A DNA stretch of 22,322 nt, taken from DATLHO01 sp035539855 (lineage in GTDB: Bacteria; Bacteroidota; Ignavibacteria; OLB7). Every line of letters begins with the position of its first letter. Positions within the stretch are counted from its first letter, which is position 1. The notes beneath the pieces were generated by a model. The model worked only from the letters and a program-made list of their open reading frames with translations. It was not told the DNA's origin and did not search any database. Below, piece after piece: positions 7,454 through 15,487 of the stretch. The position numbers and the translations under genes were made by a program. Location: NCBI GenBank assembly GCA_035539855.1, contig DATLHO010000242.1, positions 1 through 22,322 of the forward strand, written 5' to 3'.

Positions 7454-9324
7454 TATCCCACCGTCATTCTCGTGAGCTCCATCAGATACCCGGTCGAACG
7501 CGTGTTCTTCGCGGTGACGTGAAACGTGAGGCGCTTCATCCCGGCGGCGAGCTGCACGACCGTGAACGTCCTGGTCACGTTGCGCTCGAGCGCGCCCGCG
7601 TAGAAATCACCGACCTCGCTCGAGCCCGCGAGCGCGAGGATGCCGTTGCCCGGACCGGCGCGTCCGACCCACGTCACCGTGTGCACGCCCGGCGGCAGCC
7701 ACGTGTCGACGTGGAACGTGTCCCTGCCGGCGGATCCGGGCTGGTACCAGGCGCCGCCGTCGAGCTGCAGTGAGTCGACGATGGTCACCACCGCTGCGCC
7801 GGCGGTGGTCGTTGCCGCGACGCGCGGCACCATCGGCGAGTCGTGCGGGATGATCCGCAGCTTCTTGCCGTGTCCACGGCCCATGAACGTCGAATCGCGA
7901 GCCATCCATGAGCGGTCGACGCTGAGGTTCAGCGTGCCTGCCCAGCGGCTGCCCGGATCGTCGACGACTGCCGCGTGCTCGTACCAGCGAGGTCCGAAGT
8001 AGCTCGTGTCGTAGAGTTCGTAGCCGTGCGAGAGCACGATGAGCTTGCAGTCGTCGGCAAGTCGGAGCGGATCGGTGTTGCGCGGTCCGTAGAAATGCAC
8101 GGGACACCACTGCACGGCGCTTCGATCGATGAGCGAGCTGTGCGAGGTCACCCGCAGGCGCCAGGCGGCGCCGCAGTAGTTGATGAACGCGTTGCGCACG
8201 TGCAGGTGCTCGTTGACCTCGACGCCGAAGGCGAAGCCCTTGATGCTGACGCGGTCGATCGTCATCTGTCCGCCGTTGTAGATGCGCGGTGTGCGCAGCG
8301 CGTAGCGGCCGTTCGGTCGCGGGTCGGCGATGCGATCGCTCGAGGCGTCGACGTCGATGATCCACGACCGTCCGCCGATCGAGAGCGCCTGCGACAGATC
8401 GCACGCAGTGATCGGCGCGCCGTTGGGCACGCGGAAGATCACGCCGTTGTTGACGACGATGACGTTCGAGAGCCACGTGCCGGCGTATCCGTCGACCGCC
8501 CGGGAGACGCCCAGCAGCGCCGTGCCGCCGGTGTCGCGCGTCGTGATGACGACTTCGCGTGAGGGCACCGACTCGTTGCCGGAGGAGACGACCGAGTAGC
8601 CGAACGTCCCGTCGATGCCGCCCTCCGGCTCGAAGACGAGCGTCACGAACGGACGCTCGGAGATCGTCCCGACGGCGGGAATGAGAATGCGGCTGTTGGC
8701 TCCCTCGGTCGCGCCCCCGTTCGGCGACGTCGTCTCCTTGAGCGGCTCGCCGCTGACGTCGACGACGCGCCGGGGCACGAGCACCCTGATCGATCGCGGC
8801 ACGGCCAGCGGCGATCCCTGGTCGTCGAGAACGATGCGGTCGATGATCCACTGCAGCGCGCGTCCGTCGGTGAAGCCGGGATTGGCGGCGATGACGTCGT
8901 CGATGCGATAGGTGTGCGGCTCGTACGCGGCGCCGCCGGCGAGCCGATCGGCGACGTGGGCGCGCATGGCGTAGGGAGCCGCCGTCAGCGGAGTGCGCGG
9001 CGAGAGCTCCGCTCCCGTGTCGACGGTGACGCCGAGGTAATACGCGCGATCGAAGCCCAGCGTCGCGGGAACGCCGCCGACCGCGCCGATGATCGCGTTG
9101 AACGTTCCGCGCACGACGGCGACCTGTTGCGTCTCGACATGCAGCGGCGCGCCGCCGGTCACCACGTCGTAGAGTGCCAGGCGCAGCGAGTGCGTGCCGT
9201 CGGCAACCAGCTCGCCAGTGCTCTGCGCGAGCGTGCCTTGGAAGGAGATCGTGCGCGGAGCCTGCCCGAGCGCGAGCGCGGGTGTCAGGAGCAGCAGCAG
9301 GCCGGCAAAGAGGCGAGCGGTCAT
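7444..9324 (-). CDS. Secreted surface protein with phage-fibre-like N-domain and probable beta-helix
   Basis: This is a 626-residue exported protein. Residues 1-21 form a signal peptide (MTARLFAGLLLLLTPALALG). Residues 25-122 form a module recognised by ISFQGTLAQSTGELVADGTH, SLRLALYDVVTGG, YYLGVTVDTGAELSPRTPLTA and PYAMRAHVAD. I know this module from the N-termini of many secreted or tail-collar-like proteins of environmental bacteria. The middle (about 150-480) is rich in short beta strands, Asn and Gly (VSIKGFAFGVEVNEHLHVRN and similar), as in right-handed beta-helices. The end (about 500-626) resembles a beta-sandwich. No catalytic motif is visible. It could be an adhesin or carbohydrate-binding surface protein. 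The ATG at 9324 begins the signal peptide exactly, but no good ribosome binding site precedes it. Orientation is opposite to the CIS operon. Not assigned to a named family with certainty. Confidence 0.7.
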   Translation of the reverse strand: MTARLFAGLLLLLTPALALGQAPRTISFQGTLAQSTGELVADGTHSLRLALYDVVTGGAPLHVETQQVAVVRGTFNAIIGAVGGVPATLGFDRAYYLGVTVDTGAELSPRTPLTAAPYAMRAHVADRLAGGAAYEPHTYRIDDVIAANPGFTDGRALQWIIDRIVLDDQGSPLAVPRSIRVLVPRRVVDVSGEPLKETTSPNGGATEGANSRILIPAVGTISERPFVTLVFEPEGGIDGTFGYSVVSSGNESVPSREVVITTRDTGGTALLGVSRAVDGYAGTWLSNVIVVNNGVIFRVPNGAPITACDLSQALSIGGRSWIIDVDASSDRIADPRPNGRYALRTPRIYNGGQMTIDRVSIKGFAFGVEVNEHLHVRNAFINYCGAAWRLRVTSHSSLIDRSAVQWCPVHFYGPRNTDPLRLADDCKLIVLSHGYELYDTSYFGPRWYEHAAVVDDPGSRWAGTLNLSVDRSWMARDSTFMGRGHGKKLRIIPHDSPMVPRVAATTTAGAAVVTIVDSLQLDGGAWYQPGSAGRDTFHVDTWLPPGVHTVTWVGRAGPGNGILALAGSSEVGDFYAGALERNVTRTFTVVQLAAGMKRLTFHVTAKNTRSTGYLMELTRMTVGYYR

Positions 9325-9547
9325 GGAGGGCTCTATCGTGCAGTGTCCAGTGATCGACGAGGGGGCTCCGGAAGATACCGCGCGGCGGCCACAGCGCCAT
9401 TCGCATCCACGCGGCCGAACGTCGCGGCTTCGGCCGAGCGTTGCGCGGGGAGCGGTCGAATTTGAACACCATCATCACGCGAATACCATGTTGAGAATAT
9501 TCCCGGAATTAATCTCCGCGATGCGTGTCCTTTCTCGGTGCGAACGC

Positions 9548-9577
9548 TTGACTTCCTCCGATGCGTTCCGCTATCTT
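9548..9577 (+). promoter_or_regulatory. Candidate sigma70-like promoter for the CIS operon
   Basis: TTGACT (five of six matches to the -35 consensus) is separated by 18 bases from TATCTT (four of six to -10). It lies about 425 bp before the first CIS gene, so it would make a long untranslated leader. This is motif matching only. Confidence 0.3.
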
Positions 9578-9654
9578 CGCGCAGTGTCAACCACGTCACT
9601 GAGTCGCTCGCATATTGCGATGCTCCCCTGCACGTAGGTCCTCACACACCGACT

Positions 9655-9682
9655 CGAGAATTCAACCCCCGTTTGATTCTCG
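9655..9682. repeat. Inverted repeat (possible operator or leader hairpin)
   Basis: CGAGAAT (9655-9661) pairs with ATTCTCG (9676-9682), and CAA with TTG continues the stem after a one-base bulge, leaving a C-rich loop. No T-run follows, so it is not a terminator. It could bind a dimeric regulator or fold in the leader RNA. Confidence 0.45.
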
Positions 9683-9857
9683 ATGAACGAGGCGCAGGTA
9701 GGTCCCCCCACGCGTTCGATCCAACGTTCCTCCAGTTTTCGGTTTTCTTTACTGACGCTGCATCCCTGCATTTCGCACGGCTTGCATCGTCGCTCCCGTC
9801 CGTGAATTTCGCGCGCACCTCCGTTGCCCTCCGGCAAACGCGCATGAAAGCAACGGC

Positions 9858-9929
9858 CAGGGAGAGGTACGCTCATACCGAAGGATAATGTTCGCGGGCG
9901 ATGACATTTCCCGCACAGGGAGAGGTACG
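9858..9929. repeat. 14-nt direct repeat upstream of the CIS operon
   Basis: CAGGGAGAGGTACG occurs identically at 9858-9871 and 9916-9929, start-to-start 58 bp, just ahead of the first CIS gene. A short inverted repeat GCGGG/CCCGC (9894-9898 and 9909-9913) sits between the copies. This suggests paired regulator sites; function unproven. Confidence 0.5.
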
Positions 9930-10001
9930 TCCCGACCGCGCACACGGTTTACCAATTTCCCATTCAGTCACCGAACGCAGAACGCGGCAAGAGGCGCACG
10001 C

Positions 10002-10385
10002 ATGCCTTCGACGATCAATTGGACCCTCAACGCGCAGGTTGTCGGCGGTCCGAAAGTCATCACGTCGGATTCGACACCGGTCGAGGCCTACGATTTCATC
10101 AACGTCACCATTCCCAGCTCGCCGGATACGGTCGAGGTCGAGGTGCAGCCGTCGGCGGGGCGCGTGACGTTTCTGATGATCACCTCCGACATCTACCACG
10201 AGAGCGATCTCAGCTACACCGTCGACGCCGAGACGACGGTGATCCGGATGGATTCTCCGCAGCTCTTCGTCGGCGCCGGCATCATGGCGCTGTTCGGCGG
10301 GGGACCGGGCTCGCTGATTTTCACCAACACCACGAACGAGCCCGCGAACATCAGGATCCTGGTGGGACGCGACGCGACGCCGTAG
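10002..10385 (+). CDS. Small beta-rich CIS-associated protein of unknown function
   Basis: This 127-residue protein begins MPSTINWTLNAQVVGGPKV and ends ILVGRDATP. Predicted strands alternate through EAYDFINVTIPS, TVEVEVQPSAGRVTFLMITS, LSYTVDAETTVIRM and LIFTNTTNEPANIRILVG, with a Gly-rich hydrophobic turn at about 91-103. It looks like a compact beta-sandwich with no signal peptide or cysteine. The start at 10002 is supported by AGAGG seven bases upstream; the frame is open further upstream but only through intergenic sequence. It lies 33 bp before the sheath gene and is probably the first gene of the operon. I have the impression that similar small proteins precede sheath genes in other environmental eCIS loci, but I cannot name the family. 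It could be a structural accessory or outer decoration protein. Confidence 0.65.
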   Translation: MPSTINWTLNAQVVGGPKVITSDSTPVEAYDFINVTIPSSPDTVEVEVQPSAGRVTFLMITSDIYHESDLSYTVDAETTVIRMDSPQLFVGAGIMALFGGGPGSLIFTNTTNEPANIRILVGRDATP

Positions 10386-10418
10386 CACTCGTCACTCGAA
10401 TCAGAGGATACCGTTCCG

Positions 10419-12002
<1,584 letters not shown>

Positions 12003-12016
12003 GAGGGAACCAGCAG

Positions 12017-12541
12017 ATGGCACAGTTCACGGTCAACGCCGGTCGCTTCGACCCCTACAAGAACTTCAAGTTCAGGGTCAAGTGGGACGGACGATACGTC
12101 GCCGGCGTCAGCAAGGTCGGCGCCCTCAAGCGCACGACCGAAGTCGTGGAGCACCGCGAGGGAGGCGATCCGAGCACGAGCCGGAAGTCTCCCGGACGGA
12201 GCAAGTTCGAAGCGGTCACCCTGGAGCGCGGCGTCACGCACGACACCGAGTTCGAGAAGTGGGCGAACAAGATCTGGAACTTCGGCTCCGGACTCGGCGC
12301 CGAGGTCTCGCTGAAGGATTTCCGCAAGGACATCATCATCGAGGTCTACAACGAGGCCGGCCAGCTCGCGATCTCCTACAAACTCTATCGCTGCTGGGTC
12401 TCCGAGTTTCAGGCGATGCCCGATCTCGACGCCAACGCCAACGCCATCGCGATCCAGACGATCAAGCTGGAGAACGAGGGATGGGAGCGCGACTACGAGG
12501 TGACCGAGCCGAGTGAGCCGACGTTCACCGAGCCGGCCTGA
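12017..12541 (+). CDS. Contractile injection system inner tube protein
   Basis: This 174-residue protein is of the T4 gp19-like/phage tail tube family (Afp1/Pvc1 relatives). It shows FDPYKNFKFRVKWDGRYVAG at the start, then SKVGALKRTTEVVEHREGGD, KFEAVTLERGVTHDTEFEKW and a closing beta-rich part with YKLYRCWVSEFQAMPDLDANANAIAIQTIKLENEGWER. This is the standard layout of Hcp-like tube subunits, which stack as hexamers inside the sheath. It is somewhat longer than Afp1 because of an acidic C-terminal tail (EVTEPSEPTFTEPA). An excellent ribosome binding site, AGGAGGG (12001-12007), sits nine bases before the ATG and overlaps the sheath stop codon, fitting the high expression needed for a tube protein. 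Only one tube gene is visible. Confidence 0.95.
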   Translation: MAQFTVNAGRFDPYKNFKFRVKWDGRYVAGVSKVGALKRTTEVVEHREGGDPSTSRKSPGRSKFEAVTLERGVTHDTEFEKWANKIWNFGSGLGAEVSLKDFRKDIIIEVYNEAGQLAISYKLYRCWVSEFQAMPDLDANANAIAIQTIKLENEGWERDYEVTEPSEPTFTEPA

Positions 12542-13257
12542 TGCACGCGCTGAGCTCCGAAGGGATCGTCGCGCTCTGGGAGATCGCCTCGGCAACGTCA
12601 CCGCTGGAGCGGCCGTCGAGGATGCTCGCGGCCGCGCTGGGCGAGTCCGTCGACGTGATCGCCCGCCTGCCGCTCGGGCGTCGCGACGCGCTGCTGCTGG
12701 AGCTGCGCGAGGCGACGTTCGGCCGGCGCATGAAGGGCTTCGCAGTGTGTGTCGGCTGCGGCGAGCGACTGGAGCTCGAGCTCGACGCGTCGACGCTGCG
12801 TGCGGCCGGCGAGCCCGGCGAGCGTACCGGCGGCGATGGATCGCTGCGATGGAGGCTGCGTCCGATCTCGAGCGCCGATGTCGTGGCTGCCGCATCGCTC
12901 GACGCGAACGCTGCCGCTGGAGCGCTTCTCGAGCGCGCGGTCGTCGAGCTCGAGCGTGACGGCGAGCCCGTCGCGATCGACGAGCTCGACGACGCGATGC
13001 GCGAGACGATCGCGTCGGCACTGGCCGACTGCGATCCGCTGGCGGAGATCCTGCTGGATCTCGAGTGTCCGTCGTGCGCGACCGCGTGGTCGCTGCCGTT
13101 CGACGCGGCGACGTATCTGCACGCGGAGCTTGCGACCGCGGCGCGGCGGCTGCTGGCCGACGTGCACGCGATCGCCGGCGCCTACGGCTGGTCCGAAGCC
13201 GAGATCCTCGCGCTCAGTCCCGCGCGACGGGAATGCTACCTGGAGATGATCACCTGA
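12541..13257 (+). CDS. Baseplate-assembly-like protein with four-cysteine motif (T4_baseplate/gp26-like)
   Basis: This 238-residue protein starts within the tube stop codon (TGATG, one-base overlap). The segment LPLGRRDALLLELREATFGRRMKGFAVC is characteristic of proteins found after the tube gene in eCIS loci, which I relate to the T4 baseplate protein family. Two CxxC pairs, Cys70/Cys73 (CVGC) and Cys176/Cys179 (CPSC), flank a helical insert and probably bind one zinc. The first pair is followed by GERLELEL and the second by ATAWSLPFD, as two beta hairpins. The C-terminal helix (YGWSEAEILALSPARRECYLEMI) resembles the short YGWSxxEILxLxxxR segment seen in tail-assembly chaperones. The likely role is baseplate or tube assembly rather than a major structural component. 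The position and motif are clear; the exact T4 counterpart is an inference. Confidence 0.65.
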   Translation: MHALSSEGIVALWEIASATSPLERPSRMLAAALGESVDVIARLPLGRRDALLLELREATFGRRMKGFAVCVGCGERLELELDASTLRAAGEPGERTGGDGSLRWRLRPISSADVVAAASLDANAAAGALLERAVVELERDGEPVAIDELDDAMRETIASALADCDPLAEILLDLECPSCATAWSLPFDAATYLHAELATAARRLLADVHAIAGAYGWSEAEILALSPARRECYLEMIT

Positions 13258-14141
13258 TGCACGACTACCTCGCCAGACTGATCGGACGGGCGACGGCGAC
13301 GACCGAGGTCGTCCGCCCCCTGAGCGTGCCCCGCTTCGCACGCGCGGCGGAGCATGCGCCGGGGGATCCGTTGCCCGCGATCGACGAGAGCGAGGCCGGG
13401 CGGGACTCGGAGCGTAGTGACGCGACGCGTCGTGCGCCGTCGCCGCCAACGGAGAGAGAATCGGACTCGATGCGCGTAGTAGCCCACGTTGCATCGACGG
13501 ACGAAGGGGATGGGCCTCGCGCTCATTCCCCGCGGAGGAGTCCGGAGCGCATCCGCACGATCGACGGCCTCAGGCCCGATGGCCGCTCGAGCGTCGCGGA
13601 TGCGGCGCCGGAGCCACTCGCGTCGCCGATGCCCGCGGCGTCGGAGGCGCGAGTGGCGCGTTCCTCCGATCCGCCCTCCCGCGCCGATGATGCCGAGCCG
13701 GCGGGTGATCCCGCCGAGCGCCGTCGCCACATCGTCGCGACGCGCATCGCCGATCGTGACGACGCTGTTCAGGAGACCGTCGATCGGAGCGCCGCGCACG
13801 CTGCCGACGCCGTCGAGACGAGAGGGCCGAGCGCGCCCGCCGATCCGCGCGACGAGCCGAGGCGGTCGTCGACGAGGGGGCCACTTGGTCTCGACGCTGG
13901 AGCGGCAGAAGATCAGCGTCGACTGCTCGCGTCGATCGATTCGCGCGTCCGGCGCGCCGAGTCCGCGCGCGAGCCGGAGCCGAGCGAGCCGGTGCGCATC
14001 GCCATCGGGAGGATCGACGTGACGATCGCGACGAAGGATCAGTCCGAGCGCCGGAGCGAGCCCACGGGCCCGTCGGCGCCGCTGGTCTCGCTCGACGACT
14101 ATCTCGCCCGCCAGGGACGGCAGGGGAGGGGTGGTCGATGA
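13257..14141 (+). CDS. Disordered adaptor-like CIS protein with conserved ends
   Basis: This 294-residue protein begins one base inside the previous stop (TGATG). The middle (about 20-240) is very rich in Arg, Asp, Glu, Ala, Pro and Ser, with almost no aromatic residues, so it is predicted to be intrinsically disordered. The two ends look conserved: MHDYLARLIGR at the start, and a C-terminal unit with RIAIGRIDVTI (about 248-258) followed by LVSLDDYLARQG (276-287). I know the IGRI(D/E)V...LDDYL pattern from hypothetical proteins beside sheath/tube and DUF4255 genes. The DYLAR motif occurs at both termini. I infer a flexible linker that bridges two particle components or regulates length; no enzyme motif is present. 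The opposite strand is open over much of the gene but has no recognisable content. Confidence 0.6.
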   Translation: MHDYLARLIGRATATTEVVRPLSVPRFARAAEHAPGDPLPAIDESEAGRDSERSDATRRAPSPPTERESDSMRVVAHVASTDEGDGPRAHSPRRSPERIRTIDGLRPDGRSSVADAAPEPLASPMPAASEARVARSSDPPSRADDAEPAGDPAERRRHIVATRIADRDDAVQETVDRSAAHAADAVETRGPSAPADPRDEPRRSSTRGPLGLDAGAAEDQRRLLASIDSRVRRAESAREPEPSEPVRIAIGRIDVTIATKDQSERRSEPTGPSAPLVSLDDYLARQGRQGRGGR

Positions 14142-15487
14142 GCACCGCACTCGGCATCGCGGCCGTCACGGCAGTCCTCAAGGATCTGCTCGACAACGGA
14201 CTGATCGACAACAGTCTCACCGGCGCGCTCGGACCGGTGACGGTTTCGGCGCTGCCGCCGGATCGGATCGCGTCGACCGACGTCGAGGACACGAGCCGGC
14301 TGAATCTCTTTCTCTATGCGGTCACCCCGAACGTCGGCTGGCGCAACGTCGCGCTGCCGTCGCGCAACGGCTCCGGCGACCGCATCGCCAACCCGCCGCT
14401 CGCGGTCGACCTCCACTACATGCTCACCGCCTACGGCGTCAGCGATCTGCACACGGAGATCCTGCTGGGCTATGGGATGCAGCTTCTACACGAGACTCCC
14501 GTGCTCACGCGCGACGCGATCCGGCGCTCGCTCACGCCGCCGACGCCGGTAAGCGCCGGTGGCGGTCTGCCGCCGGCGATGGCCGCGCTTGCGACATCGG
14601 AGCTCGCCGACCAGGTCGAGCAGATCAAGATCACGCCCGAGCCGATGAACAGCGAGGAGCTCTCGCGCATCTGGTCGGCGCTGCAGGCGCGGTATCGTCC
14701 GACGATGGGATACCTCGCGTCGGTCGTGCTCATCGAGGGTCGCCGATCGACGAAGAGCGCGCTGCCGGTGCGCGACCGCCGCATCTACGTCACGCCGTTC
14801 CGCCGTCCGTCGATCGAGGCGCTGCTGTCGCAAATCGCGCCGGGCGATCCGATCGTCTCCGGCCGGCCGATCCAGTCGACGCATCGACTGGTGGTGCGCG
14901 GGCGCGACCTGATGGGCGATCGCACGCGGGTCGTGATCAACGGCCTGGAGGTCACGCCGGCATCGGAGGAGCTGACCGATACGCAGATCATCGCGGATCT
15001 GCCGGCGGGGCTCGTCGCCGGCGTACAGACCGTCCAGGTCGTGCAGAAGCGGATGATGGGCGATCCCGAGACGGAGCATCGCGGCGTCGAGTCGAACGTC
15101 GCGGCGTTCGTGCTCGTGCCGTTCATCTCGTTCGTGCTCGACGGCGCGCCGACGTCCTCGGTCGTCAACGGCGTCACCGTCTTCGCCGGCGCGCTGACCA
15201 TCACCTTCACGCCCGAAGTCGGCCGGCGCCAGCGCGTCGCGGTGCTGCTCAACCAGTTCGACGCACCGGCGACCGCCTTCTCGTACTCGTTCATCGCGGC
15301 GCCGCGGGCGGAGACCGATCCGGAGACGACCGCGTCGCTGACGGTTCCGTTCAGCGGCGTGCGCGCCGGAACGTATCTCGTGCGCGTGCAGGTCGACGGC
15401 GCGGAGAGTCCGCTGGCCGTCGACACGAGCGAGCCGCCGGGACCCAGCTTCCACCAGTACATCGGACCGACGGTGACGATCGCGTGA
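14138..15487 (+). CDS. Pvc16-like (DUF4255) tail terminator/cap protein with Ig-like C-domains
   Basis: This 449-residue protein overlaps the previous gene by ATGA. Residues 1-190 match the DUF4255 (Pvc16 N-terminal) domain: IAAVTAVLKDLLDNGLID, then RLNLFLYAVTPNVGWRN, then PPLAVDLHYMLTAYG and the HTEILLGYGMQLLHETPVLTRD segment. Residues about 235-330 resemble an IPT/TIG fold (RLVVRGRDLMGDRTRVVINGLEV). Residues about 345-449 form a second beta-sandwich ending in PSFHQYIGPTVTIA. In Afp and PVC the homologue caps the distal end of the sheath-tube and limits its length. The extra Ig-like domains are common in non-Photorhabdus relatives and would project from the cap. It sits directly before the AAA+ ATPase gene, as Pvc16 neighbours Pvc15. 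Confidence 0.88.
   Translation: MSTALGIAAVTAVLKDLLDNGLIDNSLTGALGPVTVSALPPDRIASTDVEDTSRLNLFLYAVTPNVGWRNVALPSRNGSGDRIANPPLAVDLHYMLTAYGVSDLHTEILLGYGMQLLHETPVLTRDAIRRSLTPPTPVSAGGGLPPAMAALATSELADQVEQIKITPEPMNSEELSRIWSALQARYRPTMGYLASVVLIEGRRSTKSALPVRDRRIYVTPFRRPSIEALLSQIAPGDPIVSGRPIQSTHRLVVRGRDLMGDRTRVVINGLEVTPASEELTDTQIIADLPAGLVAGVQTVQVVQKRMMGDPETEHRGVESNVAAFVLVPFISFVLDGAPTSSVVNGVTVFAGALTITFTPEVGRRQRVAVLLNQFDAPATAFSYSFIAAPRAETDPETTASLTVPFSGVRAGTYLVRVQVDGAESPLAVDTSEPPGPSFHQYIGPTVTIA

Larger units (their letters stand above)
9325..10001. other. Intergenic control region upstream of the CIS operon
   Basis: No credible gene is seen in these 677 bp. Open frames on both strands (for example around 9538-9888 plus and 9571-9945 minus) are rich in Arg, Ser and Cys, lack ribosome binding sites and resemble nothing I know. 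The stretch 9460-9520 is clearly more A+T rich than its surroundings. It separates two divergent genes, so it should carry both promoters. Confidence 0.6.

Noticed and set aside
6253..7773. 506-codon plus-strand frame overlapping the symporter
   Set aside because: Out-of-frame shadow. The symporter frame holds every DAACS motif and this one holds none.
9538..9945. Short open frames on both strands in the CIS upstream region (116 and 124 codons)
   Set aside because: No ribosome binding site and atypical composition with many Arg, Ser and Cys. I prefer a control region, though a small orphan gene cannot be fully excluded.
13236..14150. 304-codon minus-strand frame opposite the disordered CIS protein
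   Set aside because: Considered because the plus-strand protein is itself low complexity. Rejected because the plus-strand gene has exact TGATG and ATGA junctions with its neighbours and motif-like ends, while the minus frame has neither.
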